NCBI RefSeq assembly: GCF_043641665.1
Contig: NC_092190.1
Span: 22,089,048 to 22,153,047 of the forward strand
Direction: 5' to 3'
Source of the DNA: Enoplosus armatus
Taxonomy: Eukaryota > Chordata > Actinopteri > Centrarchiformes > Enoplosidae
DNA: 64,000 bases
Position 1 is the first letter of the stretch; every line of letters starts with the position of its first letter. The notes below the pieces were generated by a model that saw only the letters and a list, made by a program, of their open reading frames with translations, had not been told where the DNA came from and did not search any database. Positions 25,876-45,554 of this stretch are shown here, in pieces. Position numbers and translations under genes: made by a program.

Positions 25876-25889
25876 CCTGCAGGGGGCAG
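25876..25889 (+). promoter_or_regulatory. CTCF-like motif upstream of ASDURF/ASNSD1
   Basis: CCTGCAGGGGGCAG matches 13 of 14 positions of the CCASYAGRKGGCRS core. It lies about 140 bp before the upstream cistron's ATG, in the presumed promoter between the divergent SLC40A1 and ASNSD1 genes. Occupancy is inferred only. Confidence 0.3.
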
Positions 25890-26028
25890 TGGAGCCAAAA
25901 CTGGACACACCTCCGCACCCGGAAGAGCTTTGAAAGCTGCTGAGCATGTCTTTACACCGAGGTTAGCTAGCTTCAACTACATCAATATAAGCTCTAAACA
26001 GTCTTGGTTGAAGTTTCCTTTCACCAAT

Positions 26029-26779
26029 ATGTCTTCGAAGAGCCGGGACAACGACGATAGTTTGGAAGGACAGTGCGCACTTAAGGAGGAACTGAACAAA
26101 AAGGTAGCCACAACATGTCGCTGGTGGCTAACACATTAGCCACAAATATTAGCTGGTAAACACGCAGCAAACCTGAATGTTGGAGTGACATTAGGACCCT
26201 CTTTCCCACTAGCTGCTTGTCTCGTAGGAACTTTAAATTGTTGCCCGAAGAATTTCCTGTTTATCAGGTCTGTGATATACTTCGTGTTGCTCTCTTGCAG
26301 ATCAAGGAGCAGAAGGTTGTGGTGGACGAGCTCTCCAATCTGAAGAAAAGCAGGGTGAGTAGAGTTGTGTCAAAGGAATCACATATATGTATTTATTCCT
26401 GCATTTAAATGCGGTTATGTCCTGGCAACTATAAACGTCTTAGTCTTAACTGTGTTGTAAGACCTGTTTCTCAGGAACTTGTGTATTTTTGTACGCATTA
26501 ATGTACATTTTGTATGTTTTATCTTCCAGAGAGTCTACATCCAGCAGAGGAACAGTAACATCTTCTTCATAGCAGACAGAGGTCAGACACTGAGTTCATG
26601 CAAAAGTAAGTTGAGAGCTGGAAACTTAAATAAATATTGTAATATATAAACTAGCTGGTATCTCTCTGTGTCATGACTTAATAACAGAGGCTGTACATCA
26701 TGTAGCTGAACATAACAGATGATTTCTTCTCCCTCCAGAGGAGCTGGATAACATGAAGAAGGAACTGCAGGATATGTAA
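26029..26779 (+). CDS. asdurf: ASDURF (ASNSD1 upstream reading frame), prefoldin-like PAQosome subunit
   Basis: Four exons, 26029-26103, 26301-26354, 26530-26605 and 26739-26779, join in phase to 81 residues. The core IKEQKVVVDELSNLKKSR, then VYIQQRNSNIFFIADR, matches human ASDURF, the 96-aa protein made from the ASNSD1 5' leader and reported as a prefoldin-like subunit of the PAQosome (R2TP/prefoldin-like co-chaperone). The chain is charged and heptad-rich and ends KKELDNMKKELQDM, consistent with a prefoldin coiled coil. For exon 3 the strong GTAAGT donor at 26606 is chosen over GTCAGA at 26582 because it keeps phase and the homologous continuation. The stop is only 20 nt before the ASNSD1 ATG in the same exon. 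Human has about 15 more residues. Confidence 0.9.
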
Positions 26780-26799
26780 GACTAACCTTCACCGCAACA

Positions 26800-29373
26800 A
26801 TGTGCGGCATCTTTTGTCTGTTGAGTCTGTCTCCAGCTCAGCTTGAGTGGGACAAAACCGTTCATGAACATTTGAAGAGAAGAGGGCCCGACTGGAGCCA
26901 GGATCTCACAGTCGGAGGCACAAGTCCCTGCTGTCAGTGTTTGTTCTCTGCACACGTTCTTCACATGAGAGGTCTTCTTACCCCTCAGCCAGTTCAAGAC
27001 AACACTGGGAATGTCCTGGTGTGGAACGGGGAGGTTTTTGGAGGTCTCCCAGTGATGCCGGAGGAAAATGACACTGCTGTTGTCTCTCAGCGGCTATCAT
27101 CCTGCAACAGCCCTTCGGAGATTCTGTCTGTCCTGTCCACTATACGAGGGCCATGGGGGTTTGTTTACTACCAAAAGGCGGGTGACTACCTCTGGTTTGG
27201 CAGAGACTTCTTTGGTAGACGGAGTTTGCTGTGGAAATTTGAAGCAGAGGTCAACGTCTTGACCCTGACGTCTGTGGCATCCCAGAGTTCTGGACCTGGT
27301 CAGTCTGCTTGGCAAGAAGTCCCAGCAATTGGTGCATATAGGATTGACCTGAAGGCTGTTTCAGAAGCTGGCTCTGTGACGTTTGAGGTTTATCCTTGGG
27401 CTCGTGGTGGAAATGATCTAGTCTCTAGCTGCAGTGAAACTATGTTGGAGTCTGTCCCCAACGGCTGCACAGCTGTGATGAACCAGTCAGGCCTCATTCT
27501 CGCGTCGCCCGTGAGCCCCCTGAATACATTCATCCCAAAGTCATTAAATGAGAAAGAAATTCATCCTAACTGTCATTCATGTGTTAAGGATCTGGAGAAG
27601 CTGCTTGCAAGCAAAGAGAAAAACGATGAGGTAAAGCGTGTCATTGATGTCCTCGGTGAGGCAGTAAGGCGACGAGTTCATTCTCTGCCTTTCAGGGTGA
27701 ATGACAGTTCCCCTCCTACTAAAGACCATGCTAGTGTTGCTATACTCTTTTCAGGAGGTATCGATTCAATGATCCTGGCTGTCTTAGCTGACCGTCACAT
27801 ACCTGCTCATCAACCAATAGACCTCCTCAATGTAGCGTTTAAACTACAGGAGCCAAAGACGCAGAAAGAGTCTGCAAAGAAACCCAAAAAGCACAAAAAT
27901 AAGCCCACAGATTCTAAGACTGATGGAGCCGATTCCCAAACGTCCAGCCCCTTTGATGTTCCAGACAGGATTACTGGAAAAGCCGGCCTCAAGGAACTAC
28001 AAGACTTGAATCCTGAAAGAAGGTGGAATTTTGTTGAAATCAACGTAGCGCAGGAGGAGCTGCAGAAAATGCGCCATGAGCGTATTTCTCATCTGGTGCA
28101 TCCACTGGATACGGTGCTTGATGACAGCATTGGATGTGCTGTGTGGTTTGCAGCAAGAGGGACGGGGTTCATCACAGAGGACAACGACCAGAGGCCCTTC
28201 ACATCGTCAGCAAAGGTGAAGCACAAACATCAGACTTTGCTCTTTCCAGGAACAAATCAGGGGATTTGATGCAGCTTTCCCTGACCTGCTTTTCTGTGTT
28301 GCTACTTCATCACTGCAGGTCATTTTGACAGGAATCGGAGCAGACGAGCAGCTAGCAGGTTACTCCAGACACAGAGTCCGCTTTAAGATGTCTGGACACG
28401 AGGGACTGATCCAGGAACTGGCCATGGAGCTGGGCAGGATCTCTTCCAGGAATTTGGGCAGAGATGACAGAGTGATAGGGGACCATGGGAAAGAGGCCAG
28501 GTCAGTGTGGCATCTGTTTCAGGCACCCATCACATGTTCCCAGAGCCTGAGGTGATGTGAAGGTGTTTCAATGATGCAAGTTATGTTTACATTTAGTGTT
28601 TCTCACCAAAGCATCTTGAGGCCTAACAAATATGCTGAGTGCATTTTCCTCATCCGAAAACATTTGCGAAGCCAATGTAAAACTAATCGTTGTGCATCGT
28701 TAATCAGTTTGCTACCTTGCAGTTTTCTTCTTTTCTGCCTGTCAATCAGTGGAATAGCATGAGAACCAGTGGCAGGAGGTGAAATCCGCCACCTGTGAAC
28801 CCACTCATAAAAACTCCATAGTGCTACTAGTGGTCAAAAACCTTTTCATTTGAAAGAACCGTCTTCTTTCGACTAATCGTTTATTAATATTTGGCATGTA
28901 CTTTGAAGCCTGGAACATACAGGTTTGACCGTATAAATGGAAGCAGAATCCAAAAACTGTCCGAAAGACATGCATGAACAGCATTGTACCAATAGTTTTA
29001 ATTGGAACCTGTACAAATTATTGACCCCCAATCAAAAACGTCAATGCTGTGAGCTCCACAGATGGAAATCCTTTCACCTCCATTGTTCAGGGCAGAGTAT
29101 CTGACGAATATAACTGCCATCTGCAGATTTCCCTACTTGGACGAGGACGTGGTGAGCTACTTGAACTCCCTGCCCCTGTGGGAGAAGGCCGATCTGTCAC
29201 TTCCTCGAGGCGTCGGGGAGAAACTCCTCCTGAGACTGACAGCGAAGCAGCTGGGCCTCGGCCAATCGGCCGTCCTGCCCAAGAGAGCCATGCAGTTTGG
29301 CTCCCGCATCGCAAAGATGGAGGACAAACGTGAAAAGGCCTCTGACAAATGCACAAGACTCCTCACTGGGTAG
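26800..29373 (+). CDS. asnsd1: ASNSD1, asparagine synthetase domain-containing protein 1
   Basis: Coding exons 26800-28215, 28319-28500 and 29127-29373 give 614 aa (human 643). The N-terminus is a class-II glutamine amidotransferase fold with Cys2 immediately after Met (MCGIF). A synthetase domain follows with the PP-loop SGGIDS at residues 318-323, then [49 protein letters not shown] and [14 protein letters not shown]. Between about residues 350 and 385 there is a low-complexity Lys-rich insert. The biochemical activity of ASNSD1 is not established to my knowledge; asparagine-synthetase-like chemistry is inferred from the fold. The start has A at -3. It is the second open frame on the transcript, so translation needs reinitiation or leaky scanning past ASDURF. 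Confidence 0.97.
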
Positions 29374-29565
29374 ACAAATCATTGGTTGTAATGAAAAGAA
29401 TATAAAATGATTTTAATTGTTATTATAAAATTACATACAATATTATGTTGCATATTTACAGTTCTAAGTCTTGATTTAGTGTTACAGACAAATTCTTTAA
29501 GTTTGCCAAGACTTAACATCAGATTCTTTTTGTGCTCGTCATGGATCATTTTTTTATCATGGCAT

Positions 29566-29571
29566 AATAAA
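29566..29571 (+). terminator. ASNSD1 polyadenylation signal AATAAA
   Basis: A single AATAAA about 190 nt after the ASNSD1 stop. It sits only 30 nt before the stop codon of the oppositely oriented nucleotidyltransferase gene, so the two mature transcripts probably overlap at their 3' ends. Confidence 0.7.
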
Positions 29572-29600
29572 CATGGCGTTTTTGTCCATCACTGATTCTT

Positions 29601-31999
29601 CTACACCATGTAAGACTCGACATCTTGAAGCTTTTCTCTGAAGTAAAGGTCACATTCAACATAGGACGGCAAGTTTCCAACATCGAAGCGGCCAAAAATC
29701 TGATGAATATATACTGGCTTCCTGAAGGGGGAAGAAAACAGTAATTTATTGATAAATATACTGACATGTTGATTTAAAAAGTACTGGTTTTAGCCAAGTG
29801 TCTACATCATTTTACATGTATGAATAATATTATAAAAGTCAAAATCTCATTTTGTGATCACAGTAAAGAAGACGTGATGATGAAAGATGATTCGGATGAC
29901 TTAAGTGAGTTAAACCTCGACCCCTGACTCTAAAGGGTCCAGCAGAAATTACCTTGGAATGAGCCACGACACAAAGTTTCCTGGGGCATCTTTCTCATCA
30001 AGAGGAGCCTCCTAGGGCAAAAAAAAAGAGTTGTGCATAATGATGAAATTAGCCACATAATTTACTCTTGATTCCCATCACATGCGGGACTTTAGATTAT
30101 TAAAGTTACCTTCTTTTCCTCAATGAAGCTATCCAACAGAGGAAGGCTTTTCTTTGAAAACACATAGAAACAGGGACACTGAAAAACAAATGGCAATTAT
30201 TAGCTGGGTGTTGCCTGAAAATGTGATCCAAAGATATACAGTGTAAATACATACACTGTACATGTTGGGCGTCATAAAAGTACCAGCAACCTTCACTTGA
30301 TATTGATCACAATGACTAAATATGGAACACGACATGACTTCAGATTTCATTCTGAGATAAAATTGTGTATTCATAATATTAAAATATGTTACTGATGAAA
30401 AATGATTTATGGCCCAAGAGTTACAATCCCTTAATCTGATGTGGACGTAAACGCTGTCTAATTAAAGCTGAATGTCAGGACTTTAAAGATCTTTTGTCAT
30501 TATTGGCAGGCTTTGTTCAGTGTCTTATGGTGAACTTACTGCTCTCCTCGACTCTGTCTCCGAAGGACGAGGTTTCTCCTTCATACAGAGGACACGAAGA
30601 TCACCGTCTACCTCCAGTATGCCGTATTTATGAGTTTCTGTACAGACAAACAATACAGAACTAATTGTGAGCATGAGGCCGAGCCATGTTTGACACTTTA
30701 GCATGACGATTTCCATAATGTTACGCTTCATTTCTCACTCACCCTCCTCTTTGCACTGGTACGAGAGCAGCAGACAGCTGTCCTCACACGTTGCCTGGAG
30801 GTCAGAAAACCTCTCTTTTACTTTACTGAGGCTAAAATCTTCTTTAAAGAGGGTGTCCCTGTTGACAATGGGAAGGGAGTTGTATCAACTTGGCAGAAAC
30901 AATAACAGTAACTCTGCATGGTCGTGTTGATGATGTTAACTCAGTAAACGTACCCCCCGATTACTAAGACATGGTCTTCTATCTTGAAGTGCTTTACTGC
31001 AAGTTGCAGGCAGGCCACAGCACCAAGACGCCCCTGGTGGAATAAGAGTTTGCTTGAAACGATTTAACCAATTGCAATTTTAACAATTAGTTCCTCAGCT
31101 GTGTGCACACACACACACACAGAAAAGAAAACGCTGATATAAAATATAAAGAAATATACTGCACACAATCCTCTAGTCGTGCATTACTGACTTACTGAAG
31201 GACACTTCAGCAAAGCACATGCTGGCACTATGGGACTTCTACTTTCTAAGGGCCAAAACAATCACATAAGTAGTGGTGACGGTGAATAATTGAATAATTG
31301 TAAGACTGTATTTACATCATTGCTTCTCGTCTGATCGCTGAGGACCTTGACATTTGTGAAATGTGAAGCCCACTCCTCAAATGCAGCATGGTAAAGAGCG
31401 TTAGTCTGTGGAGAGGGGACAAGCAGAGGGACAGAGGGGGTCATTCACTCTCAGGTTTACACTTGTATATCACAGATGAAGATATCAGCCCTGGTCCTTG
31501 AAGACTTAAAATAAAAAACTTATGTATTGTAACACACAAGAACTCACTGCAAAATGTACTGTGTCATGTTTTTATTATATACAATTGGATTGTTATTATT
31601 GGTGCATTAACATGTAAACAATACGATAATGGCAACTAATGTATTGGGGTAATTTCAACTGCTTTACATACTGTTGGGTTATTTCTTAACGATGCAAAGC
31701 AACTACAAACTGCCAGCTAAATGTAGCGGAATATAACTATAACGTAGCACAAAATGAAAATACAAGTATAAGTATACAAGTAAAAATAAAATGCAGCTGC
31801 TACTTACAACAACATAGATGCCGTCCACGCAGCCGGAGGCGGTCAGAGCACGGACCCAGTGGGTGATCAAAGCACACCGTCCCACCGGCAGCAGCGGCTT
31901 GGCAGTGCCGGCCAGGTGAGCGAACCTCCCGCTGCTGTCGGCCACCACATCCCTCTGGAGCCTGGTTCCGTACCCGGCGGCGAGAATTACGGCTTTCAT
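29601..31999 (-). CDS. Sugar-1-phosphate nucleotidyltransferase-like protein (COG1208 type)
   Basis: Eight exons join in phase: 31999-31808, 31405-31316, 31033-30954, 30858-30743, 30637-30540, 30178-30110, 30011-29953, 29721-29601, giving 274 aa. The N-terminus carries the NTP-transferase signature LAAGYGTRL (residues 6-14) with KPLLPVG (34-40). VIGGDTLF supplies the catalytic Asp122, and GRFDVGN (245-251) resembles the second metal-binding Asp of the GalU/RmlA family. No hexapeptide-repeat acyltransferase domain follows, so this is a stand-alone nucleotidyltransferase domain. The substrate is unknown; activation of a sugar-1-phosphate (NDP-sugar formation) is the family role. No signal peptide is seen, so it is likely cytosolic. 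I recall predicted fish orthologues but no mammalian gene of this structure, hence no symbol. Confidence 0.9.
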
Positions 32000-32607
32000 T
32001 TAAACTGGCAACGTCGCTCAGTTGAAGTTACTGCTGTACATCGGTTACGAGCTAATGGACAGTTAAGAAATATTCACTGGGCTAGCTTCGGACTCATCTC
32101 GCGAGGCTAGCCGTCCGGCCAACGGCCAAAAGCGTGACTACGCGAGACCAGAGATTCGGATTTAATACGCTTCCGGTTGCAATTTCCAAAATAAAAGCAG
32201 AGCCTATTCCGGTGATATCACAAGTTGTTAACGTATTGATTAAATAAAGGAGTTGATGGTACAATGATTTATATCAAAATAGTTCAGTCATATTAGCAGG
32301 CGTGTTGTGGAAGAACATCAATATTGGTCGTGTATAATTATGTTATTCATGTTTAACATGACGCATTCTTCTTCTTTTGCTGCAAATATAACATACACAC
32401 ATCCATATCTTGAGGGTGTCCAGTTGTTCTTAGACTTTTCATAAATATTGACATTTTCTGTTAAACATGCTGCATACAAACTGCTGACTACTGATCACAC
32501 CTGGAACACGGTTATTCATGAAGTTTGAGATGTAGTTTACAGATTCATGCTGAACCATAGGGAAGTAGTGGAACAAACAGAAGCAGACAGTAAACCAGCG
32601 TTTTGTT
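32000..32607. other. Intergenic: nucleotidyltransferase 5' flank and SYMPK 3' flank
   Basis: Nothing coding is supported. The GC-richer first 170 bp probably hold the nucleotidyltransferase promoter and 5' UTR (minus strand). The remainder is AT-rich and ends at the SYMPK polyadenylation region. Confidence 0.5.
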
Positions 32608-32609
32608 GA

Positions 32610-32615
32610 TTTATT
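32610..32615 (-). terminator. SYMPK polyadenylation signal (AATAAA on minus strand)
   Basis: TTTATT on + reads AATAAA on the minus strand about 195 nt after the SYMPK stop. A second AATAAA (32779-32784 on +) is only about 24 nt after the stop and is less likely to be the main site. Confidence 0.55.
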
Positions 32616-32807
32616 TGCCAACTCATCATGACATGAAGGCTTTCATACACAAAGTTACCTTGATTTCCCCCCCCCCCTCAAAATCAGTTTTCTACAAATA
32701 CAAAAAGAACGGAGAAATGTTTCTCTGCAAGAAATCCTGAAAAATATGCGGGATGTTTGCAGAGGAGAGAAATGTTCATTTATTTTCAGTGCATTTGTTC
32801 TGCGCCG

Positions 32808-41904
<9,097 letters not shown>

Positions 41905-42450
41905 GATGCTGCTCTGCTTCCCTCACTGTGCGGACAACATGGTCTCCAAAACCCTATTAAACACTGCAACCTGTGTAACATATAACCGCAGTGAATACGG
42001 AAGTTATCTGACTCTATGTTATAACCCGCCGAGATGAATCACAATGACGTTCAGTGTATTAGAAAGTGCGAGGTTGGCTTGAGTTAGCGTGCTACACATA
42101 AACGACAACACCAATTATCTCAGTTGTTTGACATTTATTCCCCATTAAATACTACGATGCATTAGTTATAAACCATTAATAACAAGGCTTTAACGCTGAG
42201 TATCACAATCCTTTGCACTAACTGACGTTGTTCTCAGCTAGCAAGCGCGCTAGCCCCATGCTAACCGCCTTGCTAACCCTGCGAGCAGCTTTATATGTGA
42301 TACTTACCGCTACACCGACTCTTTACTTCGCCGTAGAGACAATTAATAAATGCCGCAGACTTAACAATATAATAGATATTAAAATATTCCACAAACTCAA
42401 GTGCTCTGCTCGCCCATCAGGGAAGCTGCCATGTTTAGCGTCACTCTTCT
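41905..42450 (-). promoter_or_regulatory. SYMPK 5' UTR, with a leader intron and a short uORF
   Basis: On the minus strand a GTAAGT donor after 42308 and a TTACACAG acceptor before 41970 define a leader intron (42307-41971) between a noncoding first exon and the coding exon. Within the coding exon's leader an ATG-to-TGA frame of five sense codons lies at 41940-41923, 18 nt before the SYMPK ATG. The transcription start itself is not visible. Confidence 0.55.
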
Positions 42451-44040
42451 TCTACGGTTGTTGAACGCGCAGCACAGAGACAGCCGCCACCTGCTGGACA
42501 CATGAAGCCCTGCACGCGGTTTCAGAGACTGTGGCCTACAGTATGTTGTTACATATAAATATAATATATATGTTTATAAATGATTAGTTAAAGATGTATA
42601 TTGTAGCATGTTTCTTTAAAAGCGATATAAGCCGCGAGTGGAATCGTTTTTGTTTGGGCGCATCTGCCTCTCTGCCACAGACTCCTGATCAGCACCACAG
42701 ACAGCGACACAAAACTTAAAAGACACAAAGTTCAAACAAAAATAAATAAATCCTGTTTATTCAGAAATTGGTGTACAATAACAATTTATTGTTAAACTTT
42801 TTAATTACTAAGGGCTACTGTTGTCTTTTGTTGAATTTCTGAATAGGTTTCGATACCTGTTTACACCCAAGGAATATGCCACAGTGCTTGATGCCATTCT
42901 AAGAGGTGCTCTACAGGTTGAAAAAGTCTCTCCAAGGTACAACACAATTAACGGATTGGAAAGAAAATATATTCACTGGTGGTTTGGACACCCTTACTAA
43001 AAAACATTTGAAATTTGCAAAGTTGAAATATCATGCAATATTCAGGGTTTTTTTTCCTAGCCATCTACATTTGGTGACTTGTATTAGAAAATGCATGGGA
43101 ATATCAGATAAATATTCTAATATTGATATCATATTAACAATAAATTGGAAGAGGTTTCATTTAGTATTGTATTGACAACAAAGTGATGAGGGTTTCATTT
43201 AAAACTTTACTTAGAAAATATAATTCCAAGCATGTTTTAGAAAGCTTAAACTAGATTTACTGTGATTTATATGGTGTCAAGAAACAATATTATGCCTATT
43301 TCAGTGCAATTACCAATATACTCTATACAGTACATGTTCAAGCACTTCTGCAGGTAATCACAGTACGTTTACTCCCTGCTGCCAGAAGGTGGACCCCTTC
43401 TACACCAAATGATTATGAATAATAAACATCTATTTCAAAGCACACAGTAAGCAGTGAGCTCTCACACGTTCATAAATGTAGGCCTCGTTCCTCCTTGTAA
43501 CATGCCAGCAATGTTTTCACAAAATGTAATAATTCTCTACCGAATGCAAATTTAGTGAACAGAGTTGTGCTTTATATTGTTGTTTAATTCTGTTCAGCCA
43601 TGTTATTTGTCCTGCTTTGTATTTGTAATATGTTCTCATCAATATTCTGCATAACCAATATTCTGCATAACCTACTACAGTGACACTCCGCTCCAGTGTT
43701 TGTGCTATCATTGAAATAGGTGGTGGAAGCTGTGTGTCTGTCAGTGTCAGCTCCAGCCCCCCCCCCAGACAGTTAAAGTTAACCCCTTTACATCTCTCCC
43801 AGCTATGTAACACTTATGTAACACATAAGTTAGTGTTTAAATGGAGAGAATGAATGGACATGGCGTTTATGAAGAAGTCTGCCACTTTAGGACTTCATAT
43901 CCCAGAAGTCTCTGCACCACATGAGTGATGTCACCTGATAATGAAGAGGGGAGGGTGCGCTAATGTTTACAACCACTGGGCTTCCAATAATTGTATCGTA
44001 AAAACTGTGATTTTGTCGAAATCTCAGCAGCACATGAAAA
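42450..44040. other. Divergent intergenic region between SYMPK and SLC35F5
   Basis: AT-rich sequence with no supported exon or RNA gene. It presumably contains the SYMPK promoter at its left end and the SLC35F5 promoter at its right end. Confidence 0.5.
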
Positions 44041-44750
44041 GACACGTAAATAATGGCGCAAACTAAATGACCTCTCCTCGCATTCAGGTAAAAAAAGTCT
44101 ACTTCAATTAAGAATTTGACCACTTAATCAAGCCAGCTTGTTAGCGCTTAGCTCGTCAACGTCAGTTATCTGATATTGATAAAGAAGTAAGCGTCGCACA
44201 GCGATGTTATTTGCTAACGTTAACTGAATAGATTAGCTGGACCTGAACCAACTCCCGTGGATGGACTAGCGTTAACGTCACATAGAAACACAACCTACAG
44301 CGCTACTTGTTGACCTCCAGTATGTAACGATTTAATAGCTATTTAAATAGCTAGCTTGCGAGCTGTTCCGCTAGCTAGAAGCGGCTCATGTGACCACGAG
44401 AACTGTAATGGGATTCACACATAGCTACACGTTTACAAACGGAAAATAGCCTGTCAATTAAGCTTACTCTTAAAATGTGTAGCTACGTACAGTGCAGCTC
44501 TATTTTATCCTGAGTTGTTTACAATGCACCACCCACAGTTGACATTTAGCTAGCTGGCAGTTAGCTTACTTCAACACTGAGGAAAGTAGAGATGCAAACA
44601 TGTCTTTCTTTAATAAGTCTTTGGTTTACTTAGAGTCATATACTGTCACTCATGAGAGCGTCAGCATGTCCACTGCTGTTTGCAGGGACTTTATAGTCTG
44701 AGGTGTAAGACAGAGCAACATTACTGTCTTGTGCTTCCTTTTTGTGGCAG

Positions 44751-44850
44751 GTTTGTGTTAACTGTGAGTGCCCTGGTCGCTCCACACTCACTGTCTCTGA
44801 GCCGGCAGCTGGAAGGAAGATTTCAGAGTATACACTTTGCTGGAGAACAG
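44751..44850 (+). other. Probable SLC35F5 5' UTR exon
   Basis: A 100-bp block bounded by a GTGGCAG acceptor and a CAG/GTGTGT donor. In the phase needed to join the first coding exon (two leftover bases) it has in-frame TAA and TGA stops and no ATG after them, so if included it is untranslated. A possible still earlier exon ends at a CATTCAG/GTAAAA donor (44087). Confidence 0.45.
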
Positions 44851-45034
44851 GTGTGTATTGCAATGGGAAAAAAAGTTATTTGAGAGTTTCTCTCTGCTCT
44901 GCCAGGATATTATAGTCATACTTACTTCAAGCGTGGCCTTCAGGAGTTTCACCTGAAGACAATGTTGATTCTTGAACAACTAACTCACAGGCTTGAGCCG
45001 ACTGTGGTTGCTGTGTTCACTGTTACAGTCCTGC

Positions 45035-45345
45035 ACGATTAGAAATAAAACTGCAGCTGTGGGTTATTTTCTTTATTGATTCATGTGTTTTGATTAATTG
45101 ATTAATAGCCTCTTTAGACTATGAAATGGAAGGAAATAGAGGAAAAATAGCCCATCACTGTTTTTCAGAGCCTAAGGTGACACCTTGCCTTTTTTACATT
45201 ATTAAATTACAGAAAAGCTGTAAATCCACATTTGAGAAGCTGGCACAGACGTTTGTTTTCTGGGCTTGACAAATGATTTAAATGATTATCAAAATAGTTG
45301 GTGATTCATTTTCAGTTGATGACTAACTGATTGTTTCTGCTCAAA
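45035..45345 (+). repeat. Interspersed repeat in the SLC35F5 leader intron
   Basis: The sequence contains 'attgattcatgtgttttgat', 'ttttcagagcctaaggtgac', 'catttgagaagctgg' and 'gattatcaaaatagttggtg', in the order I remember from a common teleost interspersed element. No coding capacity. Confidence 0.5.
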
Positions 45346-45554
45346 TTTTATTTGAATTTGTTGAATGTCTGCAACATTATAACAAGTTATACATAATATT
45401 TGTGTGATTTCTGCTTTTTCAGTAGGGACACTAACTGTAACATGGTTGTACCTTCTTGTTAGAATCTATAATTCTGTTGGCAGTATGTCACTGTTATAAA
45501 AGTGGGTTCAGAAGTGAGCTAAATATCTTGTATGCATCTCTTACCAGTGTACTG

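Noticed and set aside
26217..26408. 63-codon frame spanning ASDURF exon 2
   Set aside because: It reads through introns on both sides; only the 26301-26354 part is real exon.
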